This document shows positions 52,662 through 61,773 of a stretch of 64,000 nt of DNA, in pieces. Numbering within the stretch: position 1 is the first letter of the stretch; the number at the start of each line of letters is the position of its first letter. This stretch comes from an uncultured Bacteroidota bacterium (GTDB taxonomy: Bacteria > Bacteroidota > Bacteroidia > UKL13-3): contig CAINMV010000030.1 in NCBI GenBank assembly GCA_903850915.1, positions 50,922-114,921 on the forward strand, given 5' to 3'. Position numbers and translations under genes: made by a program. A model generated the notes under the pieces. The model searched no databases, had not been told where the DNA came from, and saw only the letters and a program-made list of their open reading frames with translations.

Positions 52662-53074
52662 AAACGTTCGAATTGGGAGAAGAAGAAATTAGCTTCAATG
52701 TTGGCATTTTCGTCGCTATCACTTCCATGCATAGCGTTGGCATCGATGCTTTTAGCATATTTAGCACGTAATGTTCCGGCTTCCGCTTTGCTTGGGTCAG
52801 TAGCGCCAATAAGTGTTCTGAAATCCAATACGGCATTGTCTTTTTGCAAGATAGCAGCATAGATTGGGCCAGAACTCATAAACGACACTAAATCATTGTA
52901 GAATCCGCGTTCTTTGTGAACGGCATAAAATTTACCCGCCATCTCAGCAGATAACTTGGTATACTTCAAAGACACGATAGTGAAACCGGCTTCGATAATA
53001 TCGTTGATAATTTTCCCAGCATGACCGTTAGCAACGGCATCTGGCTTGATCATAGTGAAGGTAATATTGCTCAT
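52658..53074 (-). CDS. ndk: Nucleoside diphosphate kinase
   Basis: A 138-residue enzyme balancing nucleoside triphosphate pools by phosphate transfer through a histidine. [10 protein letters not shown] at the N-terminus, [27 protein letters not shown] and [12 protein letters not shown] (catalytic His116) are all present. The ATG at 53074 gives the family N-terminus; a longer in-frame reading to 53152 adds 26 residues across the promoter box. Single-gene transcript with its own promoter and terminator. Confidence 0.97.
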   Translation of the reverse strand: MSNITFTMIKPDAVANGHAGKIINDIIEAGFTIVSLKYTKLSAEMAGKFYAVHKERGFYNDLVSFMSSGPIYAAILQKDNAVLDFRTLIGATDPSKAEAGTLRAKYAKSIDANAMHGSDSDENANIEANFFFSQFERF

Positions 53075-53108
53075 ATCTAGAATTAATTGGGTTAATAATT
53101 TTGAGGCG

Positions 53109-53116
53109 CAAAGGTA
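53109..53116 (-). promoter_or_regulatory. -7 promoter box of ndk
   Basis: Minus-strand TACCTTTG, full match to TAnnTTTG, 34 bases before the ATG at 53074. No clear -33 TTG. Confidence 0.55.
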
Positions 53117-53289
53117 CGAATTGCCAATGACAATTGAGAATATAACCTTCATTCTAATTGGTTAAATCCATATTTTACGCTAAAGTTAATGAATTCGATT
53201 CTTGAATTATATCGAAGCTATATTACCCGATGAGAATTACCATCTCTTATGCGAACAATTTCATAATTTGCATACCTATTTTATCCTGA

Positions 53290-54057
53290 ATGAAAATAAT
53301 TTCCTATAATGTGAATGGCATTCGGTCGGCCATAAGTAAAAACTGGCTAGGATGGCTTGTACAGCAGCATGCCGATGTGGTTTGTATTCAAGAAACAAAA
53401 GCGCACCACGACCAGCTCGACCTCTCTTTAATAGAAATAGCAGGGTATCCTTATCACTATTTTCATAGTGCTCAGAAAAAAGGGTATAGTGGTGTCGCTA
53501 TTTTTTCAAAAACGCCACCTGATCATATAGAATATGGTTGTGGAATCCCTCATTACGATCAAGAAGGCCGCGTGTTACGTGCCGATTTTGGAGATCTAAG
53601 CGTGATGAGTGTTTACCACCCCAGCGGAAGTAGTGGTGAAGAGCGGCAAAACTTTAAGATGAATTGGCTAAGTGACTTTCAAAATTATATCGATACCTTA
53701 AAAAAGCAACGACCAAAACTCGTAATATGTGGCGATTATAATATTTGCCATCAAGCCATCGACATCCACGACCCGAAAGGGAATGCCCAAAGTAGTGGCT
53801 TTTTGCCTGAAGAGCGCGCTTGGATCGGTAGTTTCATCGAGAGTGGTTTTGTAGATTCATTCCGATATCTCAATAAAGACCCACACAATTACACGTGGTG
53901 GACATTTAGAGCTGGAGCACGTGGAAAAAACAAGGGTTGGCGAATCGACTATTGCATGGTTTCCAAAAACTTAGAATCGAATATAGAAGAGGCAGAGATT
54001 TATCCAGACGGAGTGCATAGCGATCATTGTGGATTAAGTGTAACGTTAGATATTTAA
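53290..54057 (+). CDS. xth: Exodeoxyribonuclease III
   Basis: A 255-residue AP endonuclease/3'-5' exonuclease of base-excision repair. MKIISYNVNGIRSA (catalytic Asn), CIQETKA (metal-binding Glu), YHPSG, GDYNICH (catalytic Asp and Asn), WRIDYCMVS and HSDHCGL (Asp-His pair) cover all the catalytic motifs of the ExoIII/APE1 family. Normal length. Divergent from ndk across 215 bp; no operon partner is evident, as the next gene has its own promoter box. Confidence 0.96.
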   Translation: MKIISYNVNGIRSAISKNWLGWLVQQHADVVCIQETKAHHDQLDLSLIEIAGYPYHYFHSAQKKGYSGVAIFSKTPPDHIEYGCGIPHYDQEGRVLRADFGDLSVMSVYHPSGSSGEERQNFKMNWLSDFQNYIDTLKKQRPKLVICGDYNICHQAIDIHDPKGNAQSSGFLPEERAWIGSFIESGFVDSFRYLNKDPHNYTWWTFRAGARGKNKGWRIDYCMVSKNLESNIEEAEIYPDGVHSDHCGLSVTLDI

Positions 54058-54110
54058 TGAAAGCACCTCGTTTCTAATGCAGCTGAAATTATGTTATATT
54101 GCAAATGGTT

Positions 54111-54118
54111 AAATTTGA
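54111..54118 (+). promoter_or_regulatory. -7 promoter box of the LIC_10190-like gene
   Basis: TAAATTTG, full match to TAnnTTTG, 61 bases before the TTG start at 54180. No -33 TTG at the expected spacing. Confidence 0.45.
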
Positions 54119-54179
54119 CTTTTTTTATTACTTTTAGACTGAAAAAAAAGTCTACCTTAACCTTTAAAACCTACAACAA

Positions 54180-55823
54180 TTGCTTTTAATTCTAATCGTT
54201 TGGATTATTCAGTTCTTCACTTTATGGACCTTGGGGTTATTAGTCGTAAAGACAACATCTTGGTTTTTCAAGGAAAGCATTTATACATCAATACTACATG
54301 AGATTATTATTGGTTTATGTGTGTTGTCTGTATTGATTTCCTATTGGTCCATTGTTGCAAAAATGTCGGGACTTTTTGTTTTTGTGGCAATTATAAGTGT
54401 TTGTACACTAATATTTTACAATAAAGAGATCCGATTTAGACTTCAATCGCTTCTCCAATATTTAAAAGGCATTTCACCTCTCTCAAAATTATCTTTTTGC
54501 ATAATTTCAATCTTCACCATCATCTATGCATCAGGTGAAGTTCGTATTTTTGATAGTGCACTTTATCATGCTCAGGCTATTCGATGGATTAATGAATATG
54601 CAGTGATTCCCGGATTAGGAAATTTGCATTCTCGTTTTGCCTTCAACTCACATTTCTTTTTAAGTCAGGCTTTATTTGACTTTTCATTCTTTACCCACGA
54701 TGGGCATCCGATTTTCGGATTAAATAGTCTTTTTTATACTATTATCATTTTTCAACTCATGCTGTGTATGCAAGAGTCTCAAAATTTTACAGACCGTATT
54801 TTTTATTTTGTGCTAATTTGCACTTCATCTCTCGTTATACTTCCAAGAATCCAATCACCTTCGCCAGATATCATTTCATTTCTGCTAGTGATTCATCTTT
54901 TAGTTTACTTTTATTCTTCCCTATTAAAAGAGAAAAAAAATGAAACTTTCGAATATATTTATTTCGTAATCGTTGTCTCATACCTCATTACCGTTAAGTT
55001 GAGCAACCTTCCAATATTGCTTTTTACATTCTGCTTTTTCCAACTATTATCTTTAAAAAACATCACTAAAGCAATAGCAGTATGCATAGTTTTTGTGCTA
55101 CCTTTCTTTGTAAGAAACTACTATTTGTCTGGCTATCTCATTTATCCATTTCCAACACTTGATTTTTTCAACCCTGATTGGAAAATAAATTTAATTCTAT
55201 GTCAAGGTGAAATGAACTCCATAAAAGCATGGGCAATTGCACCTGAAATGCACACTGCAGAAGTTCTTTCCTTGGGCTTTCTTCCAAAGATGACTCTTTG
55301 GTTTGTAAGTCTAGATGGATTTTCCAAACTCATTATTATGACAAACGGTTTATTAATAATTTATTTGGGGCTAAAATTAAAAAAGAGTGATACTACCTCA
55401 CGATTATTTTGGAGTGCCATTTTTCTAAATTTGATATACTGGTTTCTCAACGCTCCGGACCCTCGATTTAGCTTGGGTATTCTCACCTTCGGCTTTGCAT
55501 ATATTATATCGCGAATCTTTCATAAAGTAATGAGAGAAAAGCAATATTGGTTTATCGATTACTTCATTTTGTTTGGGTTAATTCTATGTCTAAGCACCTA
55601 TTCAATATTTAAATGGAATTATATACGTGTCGTATTTCAAAAAAATCGAATAATGCCCGAAGCATTGAAAACGATTCAATATTCTGAGTACGGCGCCATT
55701 AAGATCACGCAAGAGCCCGATGGCCGCTGTTTTTGGGCGCCACTTCCTTGTGCTTGTCAAAAAAACGAAGAAATTATTTTTAGAACCAACAAAATTGAAG
55801 ATGGTTTTAAAATAAAAAAGTAA
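54180..55823 (+). CDS. Polytopic membrane protein, LIC_10190-like family
   Basis: A 547-residue inner-membrane protein with about twelve hydrophobic segments. DSALYHAQAIRWINEYAVIPGLG and NLHSRFAFNSHFF (about 118-155) in the first large loop, and DGRCFWAPLPCACQ near the C-terminus, match the LIC_10190-type membrane family as I recall it. The topology, with an Asp in the first loop, recalls GT-C glycosyltransferases, but no function is established. The start must be TTG 54180: an in-frame stop lies at 54165 and no ATG is near. yfhO and a threonine dehydrogenase follow on the same strand with short gaps. Confidence 0.75.
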   Translation: MLLILIVWIIQFFTLWTLGLLVVKTTSWFFKESIYTSILHEIIIGLCVLSVLISYWSIVAKMSGLFVFVAIISVCTLIFYNKEIRFRLQSLLQYLKGISPLSKLSFCIISIFTIIYASGEVRIFDSALYHAQAIRWINEYAVIPGLGNLHSRFAFNSHFFLSQALFDFSFFTHDGHPIFGLNSLFYTIIIFQLMLCMQESQNFTDRIFYFVLICTSSLVILPRIQSPSPDIISFLLVIHLLVYFYSSLLKEKKNETFEYIYFVIVVSYLITVKLSNLPILLFTFCFFQLLSLKNITKAIAVCIVFVLPFFVRNYYLSGYLIYPFPTLDFFNPDWKINLILCQGEMNSIKAWAIAPEMHTAEVLSLGFLPKMTLWFVSLDGFSKLIIMTNGLLIIYLGLKLKKSDTTSRLFWSAIFLNLIYWFLNAPDPRFSLGILTFGFAYIISRIFHKVMREKQYWFIDYFILFGLILCLSTYSIFKWNYIRVVFQKNRIMPEALKTIQYSEYGAIKITQEPDGRCFWAPLPCACQKNEEIIFRTNKIEDGFKIKK

Positions 55824-55846
55824 TATTGCGATATTTTAAATTAAAA

Positions 55847-58267
55847 ATGAGCTCTATTAACTTTAAGAAAGTTGTTCCCTATTTAGTAGCGGTAGTCACT
55901 TTCCTTATTCTATCGGTATTTTTTTTCAAGCCTGTAGCTTTCGATAACAAACAACTCAAACAACACGATTTAAATACCTTTCGTGGAGCCTATCAGGAGG
56001 TTAATACCTATAGTGCAAAAGATCATGAAGTGATTTTTTGGACCAATAGCATGTTTTCTGGAATGCCAACTTACCTTATTGGCACTGGTGGCGACAATGG
56101 AAACAAAGTTAGAACCATCGGTGGAGTTTTTTCCCTTTTTATGGCCAATCCTTTTGGATTGCTCATTATTTCCATGCTTGGATTTTATTTATTGTTACTC
56201 ACCTTCCGAATAAATCCTTGGCTAAGTCTAGCTGGTGGAATTGCCTATGCATTTTCAAGCATGACAATAATTTTTATTGTAGCAGGCCATGAAACAAAAG
56301 TAATTGCCATAGGTTTAATGCCATTTATTTTTGCTGGAATAAACTTGGTTTATAACAACAAGAAATTTATTGGAACTACGTTAATTGCCTTGGCGATGTC
56401 GGTACAACTTGCTGCCAACCACTTTCAAATCACCTATTACATGGTAATGATTATGGGTATATGGTTGCTCGGAGTATTTATTCAAGCTATTCGAACCAAA
56501 GCATTACGAAGCTTTGTTATTGCCTCTGCATTTGTTGCACTTGGATTTATACTTGGCTTTAGCTCTGGAATCACAGGCTTCCTTGTAAACAAAGAATATG
56601 GCGACTACTCCACACGAGGGAATACAGAATTAACTGTTGGAAAAAATGCTGAAGATGTTGGTCATGCTGGTTTAGACCGAGATTATGCCTTTCAGTATAG
56701 CATGGATGTTCCCGATGTTTTTACGGTGTTGGTGCCTAATATCGTGGGTGGCAATGAATTCTATTGGGGTGGACTATACTCTTCTGCCGGGCCAAATTAT
56801 TTTGGAATTATTATATTTCTGTTTTATTTAATAGGTTGCTTCAACGTGAAAGGTTGGATTCGATATGTTTTAAACGGAGCCATCCTATTGGGAATTTTAC
56901 TTTCATTAGGTAGTTATTTCCCATCGTTTAACTATATCATGTTCGATCATTTCCCTTATTACAATAAATTTCGAGCAGTATCAACAGCTTTTGTTATTGT
57001 GCAATTTTGTATGCCTTTATTGGGATTTCTAGGTATAAAACAATTAATAGAGGATGTGAATGAGAAATCTTTAGATATAAAGAAGTCGTTCTTTTATCCA
57101 GCAGGAATCTTATTGGCAATCCTCTTGTTATTAGTGGCCTCACCTTCGATAAGTGTAAACACCGAGAAAATGGGTGAACTAATTAAACAAGCCAATAATT
57201 TGCCGGCTTCACAAGTGCTACCTGCCGAACAATACGATCAATTAGAAGAGTTTGGAACTAAACTTGTACGTGCAGATGCTGGAAGAAATCTAGTTTTTGT
57301 TGTTTTAATGTGCATCGCACTTTTTGCTTTTATTAAAAAGAAACTGCCCGCAAATGGCTTATTTATTGCGGTTATACTTTTAATTACTGTTGATTTACTC
57401 TGGGTGGATTCACGCTACTTCGATTCGAAAAGAAATACAGAAACAAAAAAGAAATCCAAGACAGAGTATTTTGCGAAGTCGGCTGCCGATGCGGATATAT
57501 TAGCAGAAAACGCAGAAGATCATGCCCGCGTATTAAATATGCGTGATCCTTTTAATGATGCCAACACCAGTTATTATCATTCATCAATTGGAGGGTACAG
57601 TGGGGCAAAGATGAAGCGCTATCAAGAGCTTATTGAGAACCGAATCCGTCCTGAAATGATGTCATTATCAACCCAAGATTCGACCGGAGGAGATCCATTC
57701 GATAAAACTCAGGTATTAAATATGCTTAATTGCAAGTACTTTATTACCGACCCAAGCCAACGGGCATTCCGCAATCCTAAAGCCTATGGACATGCTTGGT
57801 ATGTTAAAAATATAGTTTGGGCTGAGAATGCTGATGATGAAATGACTCTCCTCGGAAAAACAACAGATCTTCGCAATAATGTTTTGATTGACAAACGCTA
57901 TAAACAAGTTATTGGAGAATTGACACCCAGTGCCGATTCTACTTCTAGCGTAAAACAAATTGAATACCATCCTAACCATCTTAAATATACTTCGAATAAT
58001 AGTAACGAAGGTTTTGTTGTTTTTAGCGAAATTTGGTACGAGAAAGATTGGGTATGTTATATCGATGGCAAGAAAACAGACTATGTCCGCTGTAATTATG
58101 TATTACGTGGACTAAAGGTGCCTGCAGGCAGTCATACTATCGAATTTAAAATAGAAGCCAATACCTATAAAACAGGCGAAAAGATTGCGATGGCTTCTTC
58201 GTATTCCATCTTCTTACTAATCGCTATTACCATTGGCATGATTGTGAAGAAAAAAGAACTCGTTTAA
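55847..58267 (+). CDS. YfhO-family membrane protein
   Basis: An 806-residue membrane protein of the YfhO family (GT-C-like fold, DUF6541-type neighbourhood). The ATG at 55847 starts close before the first helix (YLVAVVTFLILSVFFF); a TTG at 55826 adds seven residues. Features: KQHDLNTFRGAYQEV in the first loop, about twelve helices through residue 530, then an extracytoplasmic domain (about 560-770) with GFVVFSEIWYEKDWVCYIDGK and VPAGSHTIEFK, and a last helix. In Bacillus YfhO glycosylates lipoteichoic acid; the role in Bacteroidota is open. Preceded by another GT-C-like membrane protein gene. Confidence 0.85.
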   Translation: MSSINFKKVVPYLVAVVTFLILSVFFFKPVAFDNKQLKQHDLNTFRGAYQEVNTYSAKDHEVIFWTNSMFSGMPTYLIGTGGDNGNKVRTIGGVFSLFMANPFGLLIISMLGFYLLLLTFRINPWLSLAGGIAYAFSSMTIIFIVAGHETKVIAIGLMPFIFAGINLVYNNKKFIGTTLIALAMSVQLAANHFQITYYMVMIMGIWLLGVFIQAIRTKALRSFVIASAFVALGFILGFSSGITGFLVNKEYGDYSTRGNTELTVGKNAEDVGHAGLDRDYAFQYSMDVPDVFTVLVPNIVGGNEFYWGGLYSSAGPNYFGIIIFLFYLIGCFNVKGWIRYVLNGAILLGILLSLGSYFPSFNYIMFDHFPYYNKFRAVSTAFVIVQFCMPLLGFLGIKQLIEDVNEKSLDIKKSFFYPAGILLAILLLLVASPSISVNTEKMGELIKQANNLPASQVLPAEQYDQLEEFGTKLVRADAGRNLVFVVLMCIALFAFIKKKLPANGLFIAVILLITVDLLWVDSRYFDSKRNTETKKKSKTEYFAKSAADADILAENAEDHARVLNMRDPFNDANTSYYHSSIGGYSGAKMKRYQELIENRIRPEMMSLSTQDSTGGDPFDKTQVLNMLNCKYFITDPSQRAFRNPKAYGHAWYVKNIVWAENADDEMTLLGKTTDLRNNVLIDKRYKQVIGELTPSADSTSSVKQIEYHPNHLKYTSNNSNEGFVVFSEIWYEKDWVCYIDGKKTDYVRCNYVLRGLKVPAGSHTIEFKIEANTYKTGEKIAMASSYSIFLLIAITIGMIVKKKELV

Positions 58268-58276
58268 TACATTGAA

Positions 58277-59227
58277 ATGCAAAAAGATAATATTTTAGTT
58301 ATTGGTGCTTGCGGGCAGTTGGGTACAGAGCTTACCTATGAATTAATGAAAGTTCATGGGGTTGAACATGTTTTTGCTTGTGATATCCGAACGCCGAAAG
58401 ATGTAAAACATCTATTCGATACTAAAATGTATCACACCTTAAATGTTTTGAATCAGAAGAAGCTTTATGAACTGATAAAAACGCTAAAGATTACACAAAT
58501 CTATCATCTGGCTGCTTATTTAAGTGCCAGTGGCGAGAAATTTCCAGAGGCTGCGTGGGAACTAAATATGGATGGATTGTTTAATATACTAAATGCCGCC
58601 AGAGATTTAGGGCTGCGTAAAGTTTACTGGCCGTCCTCTATTGCCGTTTTTGGTCCGAACACCCCGGCAATAATGACACCACAAAACTGCATAATGGACC
58701 CGAATACAATTTACGGCATTAGCAAATTAGCTGGAGAGCGCTATTGTGAATATTATCATAAGCGCTATGGTGTGGACGTTAGAAGTCTTCGTTACCCTGG
58801 GCTCATTGGATGGAAGAGTGCTCCAGGGGGTGGCACCACCGATTATGCCGTTACAATATTTCACGAAGCAATTAAAAACAACAAATTCGAATGTTTCTTG
58901 AAACAAAATACGGAACTTCCTATGCTTTATATGCCCGATGCACTTCGTGCTACAATAGATTTGATGGAAGCTCCTGCTGAAAAAATAAAAATCAGAAGCA
59001 GCTACAATCTCGCAGGTATGAGTTTTACACCCAAAGAAATTGCCGCAAGCATAAAACAGCATATTCCGAAATTTAAAATGACATACTCCCCCGATTATCG
59101 CCAAGCTATTGCCGATAGTTGGCCCAACAGTATCGACGATAAAGTGGCTCGCAAGGATTGGGGATGGAAACCCAAATTCAATTTGGAAAAAATGACAAAA
59201 GACATGTTGGAAAATCTATCAAGTTAA
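58277..59227 (+). CDS. L-threonine 3-dehydrogenase, NAD-dependent epimerase type
   Basis: A 316-residue extended SDR that oxidises threonine to 2-amino-3-ketobutyrate. ILVIGACGQLGTELT is the NAD-binding loop, YGISKLAGE holds the catalytic YxxxK, and the family-specific blocks SSIAVFGPNTP, LRYPGLIGWKSAPGGGTTDYAV, LPMLYMPDALRATIDLME and RQAIADSWPNSIDD match the GalE-like threonine dehydrogenases known from Flavobacterium and archaea. The zinc-type TDH is unrelated. It starts nine bases after yfhO; the partner 2-amino-3-ketobutyrate ligase (kbl) is not in the window. Confidence 0.93.
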   Translation: MQKDNILVIGACGQLGTELTYELMKVHGVEHVFACDIRTPKDVKHLFDTKMYHTLNVLNQKKLYELIKTLKITQIYHLAAYLSASGEKFPEAAWELNMDGLFNILNAARDLGLRKVYWPSSIAVFGPNTPAIMTPQNCIMDPNTIYGISKLAGERYCEYYHKRYGVDVRSLRYPGLIGWKSAPGGGTTDYAVTIFHEAIKNNKFECFLKQNTELPMLYMPDALRATIDLMEAPAEKIKIRSSYNLAGMSFTPKEIAASIKQHIPKFKMTYSPDYRQAIADSWPNSIDDKVARKDWGWKPKFNLEKMTKDMLENLSS

Positions 59228-59313
59228 ATATGAGAAGCAATGAATTCGAACATAAAAAAACATAAAAACTCGCATTCTTATTTTCTAATTTAAGATCTAT
59301 CATCCTCTTTTTT

Positions 59314-59340
59314 ATAAACAAGAGGCCTTTTGTACACCTT
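59314..59340 (+). terminator. Possible weak terminator after the threonine dehydrogenase gene
   Basis: CCTCTT (59314-59319) pairs with AAGAGG (59330-59335) around a ten-base loop, followed by CCTTTTG. Six base pairs and a broken T run make this a weak candidate. Confidence 0.35.
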
Positions 59341-59405
59341 TTTAGTTACTTCGTTGCGTTGATGTATTTCAAAGCAACCCAATAATGTAATCCACGCAGA
59401 TTGGT

Positions 59406-59413
59406 TATCTTTG
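59406..59413 (+). promoter_or_regulatory. -7 promoter box of ettA
   Basis: TATCTTTG, full match to TAnnTTTG, 15 bases before the ATG at 59429. It overlaps an upstream in-frame TTG (59411), which supports the ATG as start. Confidence 0.6.
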
Positions 59414-59428
59414 CACTTTAATTCTTTT

Positions 59429-61114
59429 ATGGACAGACAAATTATTTTTTCGATGGCTGGTGTGAGTAAGATTCATCCTCCTCAAAAACAAGTATTAAAA
59501 AACATTTATCTAAGCTTTTACTATGGCGCTAAAATTGGTGTACTTGGTTTAAATGGCAGTGGCAAGTCTAGCTTGTTGCGAATAATTGCAGGTGAAGACA
59601 AAAATTACCAAGGTGAGATTGCTTTTAAAGGCAATTATAAAATTGGACATCTTCACCAAGAGCCTCAACTCGATCCAAATAAAACAGTAATTGAAGTGGT
59701 AAAAGAAGGCGTTCAACCGTTGGTAGATAAACTACAAGAATTTGAAGATGTGTGCATGAAGCTCGGCGAGCCAATGGACGACGACCTGATGAACAAACTC
59801 CTTGATCGCCAAAGCCGTTTGCAAGATGAATTAGATGCAAGCAATGCCTGGGAGCTCGACAATCGATTAGAGGTGGCCATGGATGCCTTACGTTGCCCTG
59901 AAAGTGATAAGCTTTGTGGTGTATTAAGTGGTGGTGAAAAACGCCGTGTTGCACTTTGCCGCTTATTACTAAGCGAACCCGACATTTTATTGTTGGATGA
60001 GCCAACAAATCACTTGGATGCAGAAAGTGTTGCATGGTTAGAGACTTTCTTGCAAAATTTTCCTGGAACTGTAATTGCGGTAACGCACGATAGATATTTC
60101 TTGGACAATGTAGCGGGCTGGATTTTAGAACTTGATCGTGGAGAAGGTATTCCTTGGGAAGGCAACTACAGCAGCTGGCTAGAGCAAAAGAGTAACCGAT
60201 TAGCACAAGAGGAAAAACAAGAAAGCAAGCGTCAGAAAGCCTTAACACGCGAGCTCGATTGGGTTCGTCAAGGAGCAAAAGGACGTCAAGCAAAATCGAA
60301 AGCCCGCTTAGGTGCTTATGATAAAATGCTCAATGAAGAAACAAAAGAGAAAGAAGATAAGTTAGAGTTGTTTATTCCAGCAGGCCCTCGTCTTGGCGAC
60401 GTAGTTATCGATGCAACAGAAATAAGTAAAGCTTTCGCAAATAAAATATTATTTGAGAAATTTAATTTCACGTTACCAAAGGCAGGCATCGTGGGTGTAA
60501 TAGGACCAAATGGTGCTGGTAAAACCACACTCTTTAAGATGATTATGCAACAAGAACAACCCGATAGTGGTAGCTTTAAAGTAGGTGAAACAGTAAAAAT
60601 TAGTTATGTAGATCAAAGCCACGATAGCCTCAACCCAGAACAAACCATTTTTGAAGCCATTAGCGGTGGTACAGAAAATATGATTGTTGGTGGAAAACAA
60701 TTGGTATCGAGAGCGTATATCGGTAAGTTTAATTTTGGTGGACAAGACCAACAGAAAAAAGTTGGAGTGCTATCAGGCGGTGAACGCAATCGTTTGCATT
60801 TGGCAATGACATTAAAAGATGGAGGTAACGTACTTCTCCTAGATGAGCCTACAAACGATATTGATGTTAACACCTTGCGCTCACTAGAGGAGGCGATAGA
60901 AAACTTTGCAGGTTGTGCTGTAATAATAAGTCACGATCGTTGGTTTCTAGATCGCGTGGCAACGCATATTATTGCTTTTGAGGGCGATTCTAATGTTGTT
61001 TTCTTTGAAGGAGACTATAGTGCTTATGAGGAAAGTCTCAAAAAACGAAAAGGCTATAGCGGTCCGCACCGTGTTCGATACAAAGATATTAGTGGTGGTG
61101 TAATGCAGGCTTAA
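59429..61114 (+). CDS. ettA: Energy-dependent translational throttle protein EttA (ABC-F ATPase)
   Basis: A 561-residue soluble ABC-F protein that gates the first elongation step on the ribosome according to ADP/ATP ratio. Two ABC cassettes: GLNGSGKSSLLR and GPNGAGKTTLFK (Walker A), LSGGEKRRVALC and LSGGERNRLHLA signatures, LLDEPTNHLDA and LLDEPTNDIDV Walker B regions. The inter-domain linker (about 245-310) carries the charged P-site tRNA interaction motif. GEGIPWEGNYSSWLEQK is typical of EttA rather than Uup or YheS. Length matches E. coli EttA (555). Riboflavin synthase follows after 25 bp. Confidence 0.94.
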   Translation: MDRQIIFSMAGVSKIHPPQKQVLKNIYLSFYYGAKIGVLGLNGSGKSSLLRIIAGEDKNYQGEIAFKGNYKIGHLHQEPQLDPNKTVIEVVKEGVQPLVDKLQEFEDVCMKLGEPMDDDLMNKLLDRQSRLQDELDASNAWELDNRLEVAMDALRCPESDKLCGVLSGGEKRRVALCRLLLSEPDILLLDEPTNHLDAESVAWLETFLQNFPGTVIAVTHDRYFLDNVAGWILELDRGEGIPWEGNYSSWLEQKSNRLAQEEKQESKRQKALTRELDWVRQGAKGRQAKSKARLGAYDKMLNEETKEKEDKLELFIPAGPRLGDVVIDATEISKAFANKILFEKFNFTLPKAGIVGVIGPNGAGKTTLFKMIMQQEQPDSGSFKVGETVKISYVDQSHDSLNPEQTIFEAISGGTENMIVGGKQLVSRAYIGKFNFGGQDQQKKVGVLSGGERNRLHLAMTLKDGGNVLLLDEPTNDIDVNTLRSLEEAIENFAGCAVIISHDRWFLDRVATHIIAFEGDSNVVFFEGDYSAYEESLKKRKGYSGPHRVRYKDISGGVMQA

Positions 61115-61139
61115 CCGACATAAAAATTACTCTTTCAAT

Positions 61140-61730
61140 ATGTTTACTGGAATTATTGAAGCCTTGGGCATGCTTAAAGCGTTGGAAAAAACCGGTAGCA
61201 ATCTATGCCTTACCATCTCCTCTCCTATTTCGCATGAACTTAACGTGGATCAGAGTGTAGCACATAATGGAATATGCCTCACTGTTACTGCCGTAAACGA
61301 GAATACACATGTGGTAACGGCCATCGATGAAACTTTACAGAAAACGAATCTCGTTAATGTTAAAATTGGCGATACCATAAACCTTGAACGTAGCATGAAA
61401 CTTGGCGATCGGATAGATGGGCATATGGTTCAAGGGCATGTAGATCAAACAGCAACTTGTATCTCTAAAGAAGAAAAAGAAGGTAGTTGGATATTTACCT
61501 TCCATTACGATGTAATAAAAAACAATATCACGGTAGAGAAAGGAAGTATTTGTGTTAATGGTGTAAGCCTTACTGTATTAAATTCTAAAAAGCAGCAATT
61601 TTCTGTCGCCATCATCCCTTATACCTTTGAAAATACCACATTTAGCACCCTAATGGTTGGGGATTTAGTAAACTTAGAATTTGATATCCTCGGAAAATAT
61701 ATTACCCGTTGGATGGAGTTGAAAGGATAG
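61140..61730 (+). CDS. ribE: Riboflavin synthase alpha subunit
   Basis: A 196-residue enzyme that dismutates two 6,7-dimethyl-8-ribityllumazine molecules to riboflavin. It begins with the invariant MFTGIIE and consists of two lumazine-binding repeats: SVAHNGICLTV in the first, GSICVNGVSLTV in the second. GHMVQGHVDQTA carries the functional His. Length about 196, slightly short of the usual 200-215. It lies 25 bp after ettA on the same strand, probably co-transcribed; no lumazine synthase gene is nearby. Convergent with the following lipoprotein gene. Confidence 0.96.
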   Translation: MFTGIIEALGMLKALEKTGSNLCLTISSPISHELNVDQSVAHNGICLTVTAVNENTHVVTAIDETLQKTNLVNVKIGDTINLERSMKLGDRIDGHMVQGHVDQTATCISKEEKEGSWIFTFHYDVIKNNITVEKGSICVNGVSLTVLNSKKQQFSVAIIPYTFENTTFSTLMVGDLVNLEFDILGKYITRWMELKG

Positions 61731-61773
61731 TGTTATAAATTCGAAAAAGGCACAAAACGTTTATACAAGCCTA

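Noticed and set aside
59625..60293. 222-codon minus-strand open frame inside ettA
   Set aside because: Antisense to an intact EttA coding region with all motifs present; the translated sequence is Leu/His/Cys-rich without a recognisable family.
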